A stretch of 64,000 bases of DNA from Sphingobium abikonense NBRC 16140 (GCF_001598335.1 NZ_BCYT01000009.1:1-64000); one strand, 5' to 3'; positions 41,693 through 50,975 are shown, counted from the stretch's first letter. Made by a program: numbers and translations. Notes: a model not told the origin generated them from the letters alone.

Positions 41693-43105
41693 ATGGCAGA
41701 CTCGGGCGATCGCAAACTCTATCTTGGCCCCAAGTTGCGGGTGCTGCGCCGCGAACTCGGCCTCAACCAGACGCAGATGGCCGAGGAACTGGGCGTGTCG
41801 CCAAGCTACCTCAACCATCTGGAGCGCAACCAGCGCCCGTTGACGGCGCAGATGATGCTGCGGCTGGCCAATACCTATGATATCGACATTCGCGATTTCG
41901 CCGCGCCCTCGACCGATGGCGGGCCGCGCGAATTGGGCGAGATATTGTCCGACGCGCTGGTGCGCGACATCGGCATATCGCGCGACGAGGTGCTGGAAGT
42001 CGCGGAAAATTATCCGGGCGTGACCGAGGCGGTGGCGCGATTCTATCGGGCGCTGACCGACCTGCGCCGGGTGCCGGGGGAAGCGCTTGCGGGCGCAGCG
42101 GAGCGGGTGCCGATGATCGCCCCGATCGACTGGCTGCGCGAGATGATCGCAAGGGCGGGCAATTATTTTGCCGAGATTGACGCCGGCGCGGAAGCGATTG
42201 CGGCGGACCTGCCCGAGGACCCGGCGCTGCTTCAGGCGGCGTTGCGCGCGCGGCTCAAGGACCAGCACGGGATCAGCGTGCAGGCGGTGCGGGCGGACCT
42301 GATCGCGGGTCGGCTGCGCCATTTCGACATGCACCGCCGTCGCCTGATGCTGAGCGAGCGATTGCCGCCGTCCGGCCGCCTGTTTGGTGCCGCCTGGCAT
42401 CTGGTGGCGCAGGAACTGGCCGACGCCATCGCCGCGCAAGTGGCGCGCGCCGCGCCGCCGGATGAGGACAGCCGCCGCCTGACGACGATTGCGCTCACCA
42501 ACCATGCCGCCGCCGCGCTCATCATGCCCTACGAGCGGTTCCGCCAAGCGGCCGAGCAGAGCCGGCACGACCTGCCCTTGCTGTGCGACCGGTTCGGCGT
42601 GTCGCTGGAGCAGCTGGCGCATCGGCTGACCAGCCTCAACAGCACCGGTGCGCGCGGCATCCCCTTCTTCATGGCGAAGATCGACGGGGCCGGGCAGATC
42701 GCCAAGCGGTTCGATGGCGAGGCCTGGCCCTTCGCCCGCTATGGCGGCACCTGCCCGCGCTGGGACGCGCATGACGCGCCAGCATCCGGGGCAATCGCCG
42801 CGCAACTGATCGAGACAATGGAGGGCAAAAGGTTTGTCACCCTGGCGGCCAGCCTGCCGCGCGGGGCGGCGGGTGGGCGCGCGCGAACCGTGATCGCGCT
42901 GGGATGCGAAGCCAAACATGCCGGCCGCATCATTCACGCCGATGGCCTGGACGCAGAGCGGGGCGAGGCTACCGAGGTGGGACCGGGCTGCCCGCTATGC
43001 GAACGCCGCGCCTGCCCGGACCGGGCCTTGCCGCCGGTCACGCGCGCGCTGGACCTGCACAGCTATGAACGGACGACCGCGCCTTACCCGTTCCGCCGGG
43101 TCTGA
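41693..43105 (+). CDS. XRE-family regulator with IrrE-like and DUF2083 domains (ScfR/RamB type), 470 aa
   Basis: An N-terminal Cro/C1-type helix-turn-helix (LRVLRRELGLNQTQMAEELGVSPSYLNHLERNQRPL) is followed by an IrrE-like region around residues 215-300, where the metal motif HExxH is not seen (TNHAAAALIMPYERF). A C-terminal DUF2083 part ends in CPLCERRACPDRALPP. This is the layout of short-chain fatty acyl-CoA-sensing regulators such as RamB, MccR and PccR, which control glyoxylate-shunt or propionyl-CoA genes. The operator before its start suggests autoregulation. Its stop TGA abuts the tatC stop on the other strand (TGATCA). Confidence 0.9.
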   Translation: MADSGDRKLYLGPKLRVLRRELGLNQTQMAEELGVSPSYLNHLERNQRPLTAQMMLRLANTYDIDIRDFAAPSTDGGPRELGEILSDALVRDIGISRDEVLEVAENYPGVTEAVARFYRALTDLRRVPGEALAGAAERVPMIAPIDWLREMIARAGNYFAEIDAGAEAIAADLPEDPALLQAALRARLKDQHGISVQAVRADLIAGRLRHFDMHRRRLMLSERLPPSGRLFGAAWHLVAQELADAIAAQVARAAPPDEDSRRLTTIALTNHAAAALIMPYERFRQAAEQSRHDLPLLCDRFGVSLEQLAHRLTSLNSTGARGIPFFMAKIDGAGQIAKRFDGEAWPFARYGGTCPRWDAHDAPASGAIAAQLIETMEGKRFVTLAASLPRGAAGGRARTVIALGCEAKHAGRIIHADGLDAERGEATEVGPGCPLCERRACPDRALPPVTRALDLHSYERTTAPYPFRRV

Positions 43106-43885
43106 TCAGGCGGCGGCTTCTTCTGCGTCCTCCGTATCCGCCTTCTTGCGGTCGGTGAACCAGATGGCGATAATCGTGACTTCGTAGAGCAGCAGCAGCG
43201 GGATAGCGAGCATCAGCTGCGACACGACATCGGGCGGGGTGAGCACGGCAGCCAGCACGAAGGCGGCGACGATCATATAGCGGCGCAGGCCGATCAATTG
43301 CGCACGCGAGACAAAACCCGCGCGATTGAGCAGCATCAGCAGCACCGGCATCAGGAAGCTGATGCCAAAGGCGAGGATGAATTGCATGACAAGTCCGAGA
43401 TAGGCGTCCGCGCTGGGCAATGCCTCGACCGACAGGCCGCTGCTGTCGCCCTGAAACTCAAGAAAGAAGTGGAAGGCGGTGGGCATCACCACGAAATAGG
43501 CGAGGCTGGCGCCCATGGCGAAGAGGAAGGGCGTTGCCAGGATGAAGGGCAGCAGCGCCTTTTTCTCGCGCGCGTACAGGCCGGGCGCGACAAAGGCCCA
43601 GAGCTGGTTGGCGATGATCGGGAAGGAGAGGCAGAAGGCACCGAAAAAGGCGATCTTCACCTGCACGAAAAAGGCTTCATAGAGCTTGGTATAGACCAGG
43701 CGCCCGCCGCCATCGCCAAAGGCTTCCTTGAGCGGGTGGACGAGGATGGCGAACAATTGCTCGGAAAAATAGAAGCAGATCGCGCCAGTGATGGCGAGCG
43801 CATAGACGCATTTGAGCAGCCGACCACGCAGCTCGATCAAATGGTCGAGCAAGGGCGCCTTGCTGTCGTCAATATCGTTGATCAT
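43106..43885 (-). CDS. tatC: Sec-independent translocase subunit TatC, 259 aa
   Basis: TatC recognises twin-arginine signal peptides. The N-terminus has [21 protein letters not shown] with the conserved E-L-R motif. Then come [22 protein letters not shown] and [15 protein letters not shown]. Six membrane segments are visible. The charged C-tail ([15 protein letters not shown]) is normal. The ATG overlaps the tatB stop by four bases. A Tat substrate (DUF885 protein) lies later in the window. Confidence 0.97.
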   Translation of the reverse strand: MINDIDDSKAPLLDHLIELRGRLLKCVYALAITGAICFYFSEQLFAILVHPLKEAFGDGGGRLVYTKLYEAFFVQVKIAFFGAFCLSFPIIANQLWAFVAPGLYAREKKALLPFILATPFLFAMGASLAYFVVMPTAFHFFLEFQGDSSGLSVEALPSADAYLGLVMQFILAFGISFLMPVLLMLLNRAGFVSRAQLIGLRRYMIVAAFVLAAVLTPPDVVSQLMLAIPLLLLYEVTIIAIWFTDRKKADTEDAEEAAA

Positions 43886-44376
43886 GCCGCCGCATCGCCC
43901 TTGTGCGCGGGCATGGCATCGTCGTCCCTGGCGGGGGCTTGCGCCACATAGGGCGGGCGATCGCTCGCCGGTTCGGCCGCAGGCGCGGGACGCGATTCGG
44001 CGACGAAGGGCGGCTTGGGCGCGGGTGGCGCGGGATCGGCCACATAGGGCGGCGCTTCTGCATCACCTGCCCCATCAGCGACCGACGCGGCCGCTTCCGT
44101 CCCGGCATCGGGTGCTGGCAGCGCATCCACAGCCGGCGCGGGCGGATGATCGTCCATGATCCGCTTGTTCTGCGCGGCCCATTTCTTTTCCAGCTCTTCC
44201 AGCTCGACTTCGCGCACCATCGCATCGATTCCGGTGCGGAAGTGGCGAGCCATGCCCTGCGCCTTGCCCACGATCTGCCCGACCTTGTAGAGCGCGCGCG
44301 GCAGGTCCTTGGGACCGATCACGATCACCGCAATGATCACGATCACCAGAAATTCGGTCGAATCGATGCCAAACAT
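43882..44376 (-). CDS. tatB: Sec-independent translocase subunit TatB, 164 aa
   Basis: TatB forms the receptor complex with TatC. The N-terminal helix reads [29 protein letters not shown], with the Gly-Pro hinge. An amphipathic helix ([34 protein letters not shown]) follows. The C-terminal half is a Pro/Ala-rich tail with three near-copies of a short unit: PPYVADP, PPFVAES and PPYVAQA. The tail is longer than needed for function in E. coli. Its order between tatA and tatC confirms the identity. Confidence 0.95.
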   Translation of the reverse strand: MFGIDSTEFLVIVIIAVIVIGPKDLPRALYKVGQIVGKAQGMARHFRTGIDAMVREVELEELEKKWAAQNKRIMDDHPPAPAVDALPAPDAGTEAAASVADGAGDAEAPPYVADPAPPAPKPPFVAESRPAPAAEPASDRPPYVAQAPARDDDAMPAHKGDAAA

Positions 44377-44405
44377 GCGCGACTACCGGCCCGGAGGTTG
44401 AAGGA

Positions 44406-44648
44406 TCAGGCCTTGGTCTTTTCTTCGGTGGTCGCGCTCGGCGCGTCCTGTTCGGGCACGCGATGACCCTCGATCCGGGTCGCGGGCTTGGCCGGCGTCA
44501 CGTCGTCATCGTCGTCGGCCATGCCCTTCTTGAAGCTCTTGATGCCCTTGGCAACGTCACCCATCAGGCCGGAAATACGGCCGCCGCCGAACAGCAGCAT
44601 GACGACCAGGAGCACGATCACCCAGTGCATCAGCGAGAAGGAACCCAT
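44406..44648 (-). CDS. tatA: Sec-independent translocase subunit TatA, 80 aa
   Basis: TatA polymerises to form the passage for folded proteins. It begins [25 protein letters not shown], then has an amphipathic helix ([20 protein letters not shown]) and an acidic patch (DDDDDV), which is the standard pattern. Length is normal. It lies between scpB and tatB. Confidence 0.96.
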   Translation of the reverse strand: MGSFSLMHWVIVLLVVMLLFGGGRISGLMGDVAKGIKSFKKGMADDDDDVTPAKPATRIEGHRVPEQDAPSATTEEKTKA

Positions 44649-44675
44649 AATATCTACTCCTGTCAGAGGGCCTTA

Positions 44676-45266
44676 CTAGGCCTCTTCCTCATCATTTTCC
44701 AGAACGGATTGGCCGCCCATAGCCTCCAGTGCCAGATCGACAGGATCCAGCAGCCCGGCGGCGCGCAGATCCTCCAGCCCCGGCAGGTCCCGGCGGCTGC
44801 TAAGCCCGAAATGTGACAGGAAGTCTACGCTGGTCGCATAGATGAGCGGCCGTCCCGGCACTTCGCGGCGACCGGCCGGCCGCACCCAGCCCGCTTCCAT
44901 CAGCACGTCCAGCGTGCCCTTGGCCACCTGAACCCCGCGGATCGCCTCGATCTCCGCGCGGCTGACCGGCTCATGATAGGCGATGATCGCCAGCGTCTCC
45001 ATCGCCGCGCGCGACAATTTGCGCGGCTCGTCCTTTTCACGGCGCAGGATATGGGCAAGGTCGGGCGCGGTCTGGAAGTGCCAGCGACCACCGCGCTCGA
45101 CCAGATTAATGCCGCGCCCGGCATAGGCGTCGGCCAGGCCCTCAAGCGCTGCCGCCATATCGCCATCGCCGACATGAAGTTTGAGTTCAGCGGGCGTCAT
45201 CGGCGCTTCGGCGACGAACAGGGCCGCTTCTATCGCGCGCATATAATCATCGGGTTCTGATTTCAT
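44676..45266 (-). CDS. scpB: Segregation and condensation protein B, 196 aa
   Basis: ScpB is the kite subunit of the Smc-ScpAB condensin. Two winged-helix domains are seen: RAIEAALFVAEAPMTPAELKLHVG and LSRAAMETLAIIAYHEPVSRAEIEAIRGV, followed by GTLDVLMEAGWVRPAGRREVPGRPLIYATS, the classic ScpB signature. The ATG overlaps the scpA stop by four bases. The end is acidic (ENDEEEA). Confidence 0.96.
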   Translation of the reverse strand: MKSEPDDYMRAIEAALFVAEAPMTPAELKLHVGDGDMAAALEGLADAYAGRGINLVERGGRWHFQTAPDLAHILRREKDEPRKLSRAAMETLAIIAYHEPVSRAEIEAIRGVQVAKGTLDVLMEAGWVRPAGRREVPGRPLIYATSVDFLSHFGLSSRRDLPGLEDLRAAGLLDPVDLALEAMGGQSVLENDEEEA

Positions 45267-46048
45267 GGCCCGGCATGCCCCGATGCGGCAGCGCGCAGAT
45301 AGATGGGCTGAAAAATCCCGTCCTGCTGGATATCCAGCCGCCCCTGCCGCGCCAGTTCCAGCGCCGCGACAAAGCTGCTCGCGAGCGCCGACTTCGCCTT
45401 GGGCTGGTCCAGATCAGCCGGCAGGAATGCCTCCAGCCGGGTCCAGTCCAGCGCCGCGCCGACCAGCGCACCGACCCGCTGGATCGCCTCGTCCAGCGTC
45501 ATGACCGGGCGCACTTCGATGGTGTGCACCACCGGCTGCGTGCGCGCGCGAATCTGGCCATAGGCCTGGATCAGGTCATAGAGGCTGGCCTGCCACTGCG
45601 CCTTCTTGACAAGGCGCAGCCCTTCGGGCCGGCGGCGGCGGAACACGTCGCGGCCGATGCGATCGCGCGCCATTAGCCGCGCCGACGCATCGCGCATCGC
45701 GTGCAGCCGCTGCAACCGCAATTGCAGCCGCAGCGCCAGTTCTTCCGGGCTGGGGTCGGGCTGTTCCGCGCGGGGCAACAACAGCGAGGATTTGAGATAG
45801 GCGAGCCAGGCCGCCATCACCAGATAATCGGCGGCCAGTTCGAGCTTGAGCTGCCGCGCCCCTTCGATGAAGGCAAGATATTGCTGCGTCAGGGCGAGAA
45901 TGGAAATTTCGCGCAGGTCGACCTTCTGGTTGCGCGCCAGCGTCAGCAGAAGATCGAGCGGCCCCTCCCAATGGTCGAAGCTGACGGTCAGCATCTCCGG
46001 CCGCGCCGCGCGGCTGTCGTCATCCTGTCCGAACAGGTCCGCGCTCAC
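45263..46048 (-). CDS. scpA: Segregation and condensation protein A, 261 aa, GTG start
   Basis: ScpA is the kleisin that closes the Smc ring. It starts SADLFGQDDDSRAARPEMLTVSF and continues FDHWEGPLDLLLTLARNQKVDLREISILALTQQYLAFI, then YLVMAAWLAYLKSSLLLPR, and ends in the winged helix that binds Smc. The long open frame to 46939 overlaps glmS and is a shadow. I place the start at GTG 46048, which overlaps the glmS TGA as GTGA, the same coupling as at scpA-scpB. ATG 45994 is a possible shorter start. Confidence 0.93.
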   Translation of the reverse strand: MSADLFGQDDDSRAARPEMLTVSFDHWEGPLDLLLTLARNQKVDLREISILALTQQYLAFIEGARQLKLELAADYLVMAAWLAYLKSSLLLPRAEQPDPSPEELALRLQLRLQRLHAMRDASARLMARDRIGRDVFRRRRPEGLRLVKKAQWQASLYDLIQAYGQIRARTQPVVHTIEVRPVMTLDEAIQRVGALVGAALDWTRLEAFLPADLDQPKAKSALASSFVAALELARQGRLDIQQDGIFQPIYLRAAASGHAGP

Positions 46049-47868
46049 TCCACCGTCACCGACTTGGCGAGGTTGCGGGGCTGGTCGACATCCGTGCCCT
46101 TGGCGACGGCGACATGATAAGCGAGCAGCTGCACGGGCACGGCATAGACCAGCGGCGCGATCAGCGGATGAACCTGCGGCATTTCGATCGTCGCCATGCA
46201 GCCTTCGCCGGCGATGGCGATGCCGTCCGCATCGGAAATCAGCACCACCTTGCCCCCGCGCGCCTGCACTTCGGCCATGTTGCTGACGGTCTTTTCGAAC
46301 AGTGGCCCGCTCGGCGCGATCACGATGACGGGCACGGCATCGTCGATCAGGGCGATCGGGCCATGCTTCATTTCCCCCGCGGCATAGCCTTCGGCGTGGA
46401 TATAGCTGATTTCCTTGAGTTTCAGCGCGCCTTCCAGCGCCATCGGATAATCCGGCCCGCGCCCCAGATACAGGACGTCGCGCGCAGGCGCGATGAGGTG
46501 CGCCATCGCCTCGATCTGGCCGTCGCGGGCCAGGGCCTGGTTGAGCGCGGCGGGCGCTTCGGACAGGTGCCAGACGATGTCGGCCTCCTCTTGCGGCGTC
46601 AGCTTGCCCTTGGCGCGTGCCAGATTGGCCGCCAAGGCCGCCAGCACGGCCAGCTGGCAGGTAAAGGCCTTGGTCGATGCGACGCCGATTTCCGGCCCGG
46701 CATGGGTGGGCAACAGCAGGTCCGCCTCGCGCGCCATCGAACTGGTCGGCACGTTGACGACAACAGCGATGATCTGCCCTTCGGCGCGGGCATGGCGCAG
46801 CGCGGCCAGCGTGTCGGCGGTTTCGCCCGACTGGCTGATGAACAGGGCAAGGCCGCCCGATTCCAGCACCGGCTCGCGATAGCGGAACTCGCTCGCCACA
46901 TCGATGTCGACGGGAACGCGGGCGAATTTTTCGATCCAATATTTGGCGACCAGACCCGCATAGAAGCTGGTGCCGCAGGCGACGATGGTGATGCGCTTCA
47001 CCTGAGCCAGGTCAAAATCCATGTCGGGCATGGCGATCTGGTTTTCCATGCGGCGCAGATAGGATCGCAGCGTCTGGGCGACGACGACCGGCTGCTCGTA
47101 AATTTCCTTCTGCATGAAGTGGCGATGATTGCCCTTGTCGATCATCGCGCCGGACACGCCGGAAATGGTGACGGGGCGATCGACGGGATTGTTGTCCTTG
47201 TCAAAAATATCCGCGCCGTCGCGGGTGATGACGACCCAGTCGCCTTCCTCCAGATAGGCGATGCGCTGGGTGAGTGGCGCAAGCGCCAGCGCGTCTGACC
47301 CGAGATAGGTTTCCCCGTCGCCATAGCCCACCACCAGCGGCGACCCCAGCCGCGCGCCGATCAGCAGGTCGGGATGCTCGCGAAAGGCGATGGCGAGCGC
47401 GAAAGCGCCGTGCAGGCGCGGCAATATCGCCCGCACGGCGTCGGTCGGGGACGCGCCCTGCTCCACCTGCTCGCTCACCAGATGGGCGACGACTTCGGTG
47501 TCGGTCTGGCTGTCGAAATGACGGCCGCGCCCAACCAGTTCCTCGCGCAGCGACTTGAAATTTTCGATGATGCCATTGTGGACCAGCGCCACCTGCGCCG
47601 TCGCATGGGGATGCGCGTTGCTGGTGGTCGGCGCGCCATGGGTGGCCCAGCGTGTATGGGCGATGCCGGTGGTGCCGGGCAGCGGTTCCGCGACCAGTTC
47701 CTTCACCAGATTGTTGAGCTTGCCCTCCGCGCGGCGACGTTCGATCGCGCCGTCATGGATGGTGGCGACGCCCGCGCTGTCATAGCCGCGATATTCCAGG
47801 CGCTTCAAACCATCGACCAGCCGCTCCGCCACGTCGTCCCTGCCGATGATCCCGATGATGCCGCACAT
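46045..47868 (-). CDS. glmS: Glutamine-fructose-6-phosphate aminotransferase, 607 aa
   Basis: GlmS makes glucosamine-6-phosphate for UDP-GlcNAc, peptidoglycan and LPS. The N-terminal Cys-2 glutaminase begins MCGIIGIIGRDDVAERLVDGLKRLEYRGYDSAG and has HTRWATHGAP and the HNGIIEN motif. Two SIS domains follow (ACGTSFYAGL, SQSGETADT, PTHAGPEIGVASTKAFT). The C-terminus is DVDQPRNLAKSVTVE. The start is fixed by the catalytic Cys after Met, and the 32 upstream codons are not used. No SD is clear. In many relatives nagZ stands before scpA; here glmS does. Confidence 0.97.
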   Translation of the reverse strand: MCGIIGIIGRDDVAERLVDGLKRLEYRGYDSAGVATIHDGAIERRRAEGKLNNLVKELVAEPLPGTTGIAHTRWATHGAPTTSNAHPHATAQVALVHNGIIENFKSLREELVGRGRHFDSQTDTEVVAHLVSEQVEQGASPTDAVRAILPRLHGAFALAIAFREHPDLLIGARLGSPLVVGYGDGETYLGSDALALAPLTQRIAYLEEGDWVVITRDGADIFDKDNNPVDRPVTISGVSGAMIDKGNHRHFMQKEIYEQPVVVAQTLRSYLRRMENQIAMPDMDFDLAQVKRITIVACGTSFYAGLVAKYWIEKFARVPVDIDVASEFRYREPVLESGGLALFISQSGETADTLAALRHARAEGQIIAVVVNVPTSSMAREADLLLPTHAGPEIGVASTKAFTCQLAVLAALAANLARAKGKLTPQEEADIVWHLSEAPAALNQALARDGQIEAMAHLIAPARDVLYLGRGPDYPMALEGALKLKEISYIHAEGYAAGEMKHGPIALIDDAVPVIVIAPSGPLFEKTVSNMAEVQARGGKVVLISDADGIAIAGEGCMATIEMPQVHPLIAPLVYAVPVQLLAYHVAVAKGTDVDQPRNLAKSVTVE

Positions 47869-47977
47869 GAAGGAAAAGCCCCGATCGACCCAGATTGAAC
47901 CCGATGCCCCTTTATAAGGGCAAGTCATGGTCAAGCCATTAAAGGCTCCGCGCCGCTGCGCCAACAGCGCGAGCCAA

Positions 47978-48844
47978 CTATTTGCGCGCGGCGGGCCGGA
48001 TGGTGAGGAACCAGATGTCGGGCGGGGCGAGCATGCGGAAAGGCAGGCCGCTGGTGCCCACGCCCGCCGCGACGATCATCTGCCGCTCACCCTCGCGGTA
48101 GCGGCCGCAGGCATAGCGCGTGCCATATTTCGACGGCACATAGACGATGCCGGCGAAGGGGAAGGCGACCTGCCCGCAATGGGTGTGCCCCACCAGCGTC
48201 AGTGATGGCGTGTCGGGCAGGCGCGGAAAAACGTCGGGCCCGTGCGACAGGATGACGGGCGCGCCGCCGATCCGCGCCATCGCCGCCAGCGTGCCGTCGA
48301 TCGCGGGCTTGCGGGTGTAGATATCCTTCAGCCCGCCGATCGCCAGCGGCCCGCGCCGCACCGCGCCATCCTGCAACAGGGTGATGCCGACCGCGTGGAA
48401 CGCCGCCTGCCAGTCTTTCGCGCTCAAGGCCCGGCGGTTCTTCTTGCTGCGGCTGTCATGATTGCCCAGCACCGCCACCACGCCCATCGGCGCGCGCAGG
48501 GCGGCAAAGGGCGCGATGCTGGCGCGCGCGTCATAAATGGCCGCGCCCTTGTCATCGCCGATATAATCGCCGCCCAGCAGGATAAGGTCGGGGCGCAGCG
48601 CGTTGATCTGCGCGACGATCCGCGCCATCCGCTGCGGGCTGTTATCCGGGCCGGACAGATGCGTGTCGGTCAGCAGCGCGACGGTGACGGGCCGTTGCGC
48701 CGCGCCGGCCGGATAGGGCAATATCACCTCCGCCCGCCGCACCACCGGCATCGCGCGCGCATTGTGGATCAGCCACAGGGCAAAGCCGACGCCCAGCACC
48801 AGCAGCGCCGCCAGCCCCAGGAACAATTTGCGGATCACGGACAA
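47978..48844 (-). CDS. Membrane-anchored metallophosphoesterase, 288 aa
   Basis: An N-terminal membrane segment (LFLGLAALLVLGVGFALWLI) is followed by the calcineurin-like metal motifs: LLTDTHLSG, LLGGDYIGDD, VLGNHDSRS, LSHGPDVF and VGHTHCGQV. This is the YaeI/YkuE-like group, some of which act on UDP-diacylglucosamine or phosphodiesters near the membrane. It lies in the gap between glmU (seven bases upstream) and glmS, so a link to amino-sugar or lipid A metabolism is likely by context only. Confidence 0.92.
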   Translation of the reverse strand: MSVIRKLFLGLAALLVLGVGFALWLIHNARAMPVVRRAEVILPYPAGAAQRPVTVALLTDTHLSGPDNSPQRMARIVAQINALRPDLILLGGDYIGDDKGAAIYDARASIAPFAALRAPMGVVAVLGNHDSRSKKNRRALSAKDWQAAFHAVGITLLQDGAVRRGPLAIGGLKDIYTRKPAIDGTLAAMARIGGAPVILSHGPDVFPRLPDTPSLTLVGHTHCGQVAFPFAGIVYVPSKYGTRYACGRYREGERQMIVAAGVGTSGLPFRMLAPPDIWFLTIRPAARK

Positions 48845-48851
48845 TGCGCGG

Positions 48852-50207
48852 TCATGTGCGCTGCTTCCTGGCCTGCATCCTCTCGCGGAAGCGCGCGGCC
48901 CAGCCGGTCTTGCCGACCTGTTCGGGGCGGACGAGGCAAAGCGAATCCGGCTCGACCGGGCGGGTCACGACGCTGCCCGCCGCGACGATCGCGCCCGCGC
49001 CGATGCTGACCGGGGCGACCAGCGCGCTGTTGGAGCCGATGAACGCGCCCGCGCCGATGTCCGTCCGATATTTGAAATATCCGTCATAATTGCAGGTGAT
49101 GGTCCCCGCGCCGATATTGGCCCCCGCCCCCACGCTGGCGTCGCCGATATAGGACAGGTGATTGGCCTTGGCCCCTTCGCCCAGCGTCGCCTTCTTGATT
49201 TCCACGAAATTGCCGACCTTGGCCTTTGCCCCAATCTGCGCCCCCGGCCGCAGCCGCGCATAGGGGCCGATTTCCGCGCCGCTGTCGACGCTGGCCCCTT
49301 CCAGATGGGAAAAGGCGTGGATGGTGACGTTGTCCGCGACGGTGACGCCGGGGCCGAAGACAACGTTGGGCTGGACCACCACATCGCGGCCGAGCTGCGT
49401 GTCGTGCGAGAAGAAGACCGTCTCCGGCGCGACCAGCGTTATGCCGTCGCGCATCGCATCGGCCCGGCGGCGCGCCTGCCACAGCGCCTCCACCCCGGCC
49501 AGTTCGGCGCGGCTGTTGACGCCCGCCACTTCCCATGCGTCGGTTTCGATAACCGCACTCTGGCCGCCGGGCAGCATGACGATGTCGGGCAGATAATATT
49601 CGCCCGCCGCATTATTATTGCCGATCGCATCGAGCAGGACGAACAGGTCGGTCGATCGCACCGCCATCAAGCCGCTGTTGCACAAGGTCACGGCGCGCTC
49701 GGCATCGTCCGCGTCCTTATATTCGACCATTTTTTCGATAATGCCCTGCCCGTCGGCGATGATGCGGCCATAGGCCGCCGCATCGTCGGGACGAAAGCCC
49801 AGCACCACGGCGCGCGGTTCGTCCCCGCGATTGAGCCGGTCCAGCATCGCGCGCATCGTGTCGGCGCGCACCAGCGGCACGTCGCCATAGAGGATCAGCA
49901 CGTCGCCCGCGAACCCTGCCAGCGCGCCATGCGCCTGCGCGACGGCATGGCCGGTGCCAAGCTGTTGATCTTGCACCGCGATTACCGCGCCGGTGCCTTC
50001 GACCGCACGCTCCACCTGGTCCCGGCCCGCGCCCACGACCACCACCTGCCGCTGCGGCGACAGCTGCGCCGCGCTCGCCAGCAGATGCAGCAGCATCGGC
50101 CGCCCGGCGACCGGGTGCAGCACCTTGTGCAGCGACGATTTCATCCGCGTCCCCTGCCCGGCGGCAAGGATGATGACGGCAAGCGGGCGAGCGGCGGAAC
50201 TGGTCAC
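48852..50207 (-). CDS. glmU: Bifunctional GlmU: UDP-GlcNAc pyrophosphorylase/GlcN-1-P acetyltransferase, 451 aa
   Basis: The N-terminal uridylyltransferase domain begins LAVIILAAGQGTRMKSSLHKVLHPVAGRPM, with the G-x-G-T-R-M-K nucleotide motif, and has LYGDVPLV. The C-terminal left-handed beta helix has hexapeptide repeats (AEIGPYARLRPGAQIGAKAKVGNFVEIKK) and the catalytic-site segment NIGAGTITCNYDG. The start is GTG 50207 behind GGGAA; the frame to 50285 is unsupported. It heads the leftward string that holds glmS, which makes its substrate precursor. It is divergent from gph. Confidence 0.96.
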   Translation of the reverse strand: MTSSAARPLAVIILAAGQGTRMKSSLHKVLHPVAGRPMLLHLLASAAQLSPQRQVVVVGAGRDQVERAVEGTGAVIAVQDQQLGTGHAVAQAHGALAGFAGDVLILYGDVPLVRADTMRAMLDRLNRGDEPRAVVLGFRPDDAAAYGRIIADGQGIIEKMVEYKDADDAERAVTLCNSGLMAVRSTDLFVLLDAIGNNNAAGEYYLPDIVMLPGGQSAVIETDAWEVAGVNSRAELAGVEALWQARRRADAMRDGITLVAPETVFFSHDTQLGRDVVVQPNVVFGPGVTVADNVTIHAFSHLEGASVDSGAEIGPYARLRPGAQIGAKAKVGNFVEIKKATLGEGAKANHLSYIGDASVGAGANIGAGTITCNYDGYFKYRTDIGAGAFIGSNSALVAPVSIGAGAIVAAGSVVTRPVEPDSLCLVRPEQVGKTGWAARFRERMQARKQRT

Positions 50208-50296
50208 GATGATTTCCCGATGATTGGCCTGTGCTGGGCGCTCTGTGCCATGTTTGCCTTGCCTTTGCCACCGCGCACGCGGCATGGAACGCGGCC

Positions 50297-50965
50297 ATGA
50301 ACAGCATCCCCTTCGATATTGTCGGCTTTGACCTCGACGGCACGTTGATCGACACCAGCGGCGACCTGGCTGCCGCGGTCAACCATGCGATCGGCACCAT
50401 CGGCCGTGATCCCTTCCCCGCCGCCGACATTCATCCCTTCGTCGGCAAGGGCGCGCGGGTGATGCTGCAACGCGCACTCGACGCGTCGGGCGGTTATGAC
50501 GACGCGATGCTGAGCGCGCTGCTGCCGATCCTGCTGGATCATTATGCGCACAATCTGGCGATCCATTCGACGCCCTATCCGGGCGCGGTGCAGGCGCTCG
50601 ACGCGCTGGCGGCGCGCGGCGTGCGGATTGCCCTGTGCACCAACAAGGCGGAGCGGTTCACCATCCCCTTGATGCAGCAGATCGGCCTGCATGACCGGTT
50701 CGCTTCCATCGTCAGCGGCGACACGGTGGGCGTGTCCAAACCCGACCCCGCGCCCATCCGGGCGATGATCGAGCGCGCGGGCGGCGGCCGCGCGATCTTC
50801 GTGGGCGACACGATCAACGACATTGCCGGCGCGCGCAACGCGGGCATCGCCAATATCGCGGTCGGCTTCGGTTTTCTGGACGGGCCGGTCGAACAGTTGC
50901 AGGCGGACGCGGTGATCGCGCATTTCGACGAGTTGGTGCCGCTGCTGGAACGCTGGCCAGGATGA
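50297..50965 (+). CDS. gph: Phosphoglycolate phosphatase (HAD family), 222 aa
   Basis: HAD motifs are IVGFDLDGTLIDTSGDL (motif I), IALCTNKAE (II), GVSKPDPAPI (III) and IFVGDTINDIAGARNAG (IV). The cap is helical and of the Gph type (HPFVGKGARVMLQRAL). It removes 2-phosphoglycolate, a product of DNA repair and oxygenation. ATG 50297 gives the family start, and 22 upstream codons are ignored. The enoyl-CoA hydratase gene follows after 10 bases. Confidence 0.9.
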   Translation: MNSIPFDIVGFDLDGTLIDTSGDLAAAVNHAIGTIGRDPFPAADIHPFVGKGARVMLQRALDASGGYDDAMLSALLPILLDHYAHNLAIHSTPYPGAVQALDALAARGVRIALCTNKAERFTIPLMQQIGLHDRFASIVSGDTVGVSKPDPAPIRAMIERAGGGRAIFVGDTINDIAGARNAGIANIAVGFGFLDGPVEQLQADAVIAHFDELVPLLERWPG

Positions 50966-50975
50966 GGGCGCGCGC

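Noticed and set aside
46049..46939. N-terminal extension of ScpA within a 558-codon frame
   Set aside because: It overlaps glmS fully and reads as Arg/Gly/Ala-rich sequence; the GTG at 46048 gives a normal ScpA.
48762..50300. Long forward frame opposite glmU, and similar ones opposite the CoA-transferase, both other TonB receptors, and Nudix-DUF47/pit
   Set aside because: Each lies entirely across a clearly recognised gene, and the predicted products are His/Arg/Ala-rich without recognisable folds.
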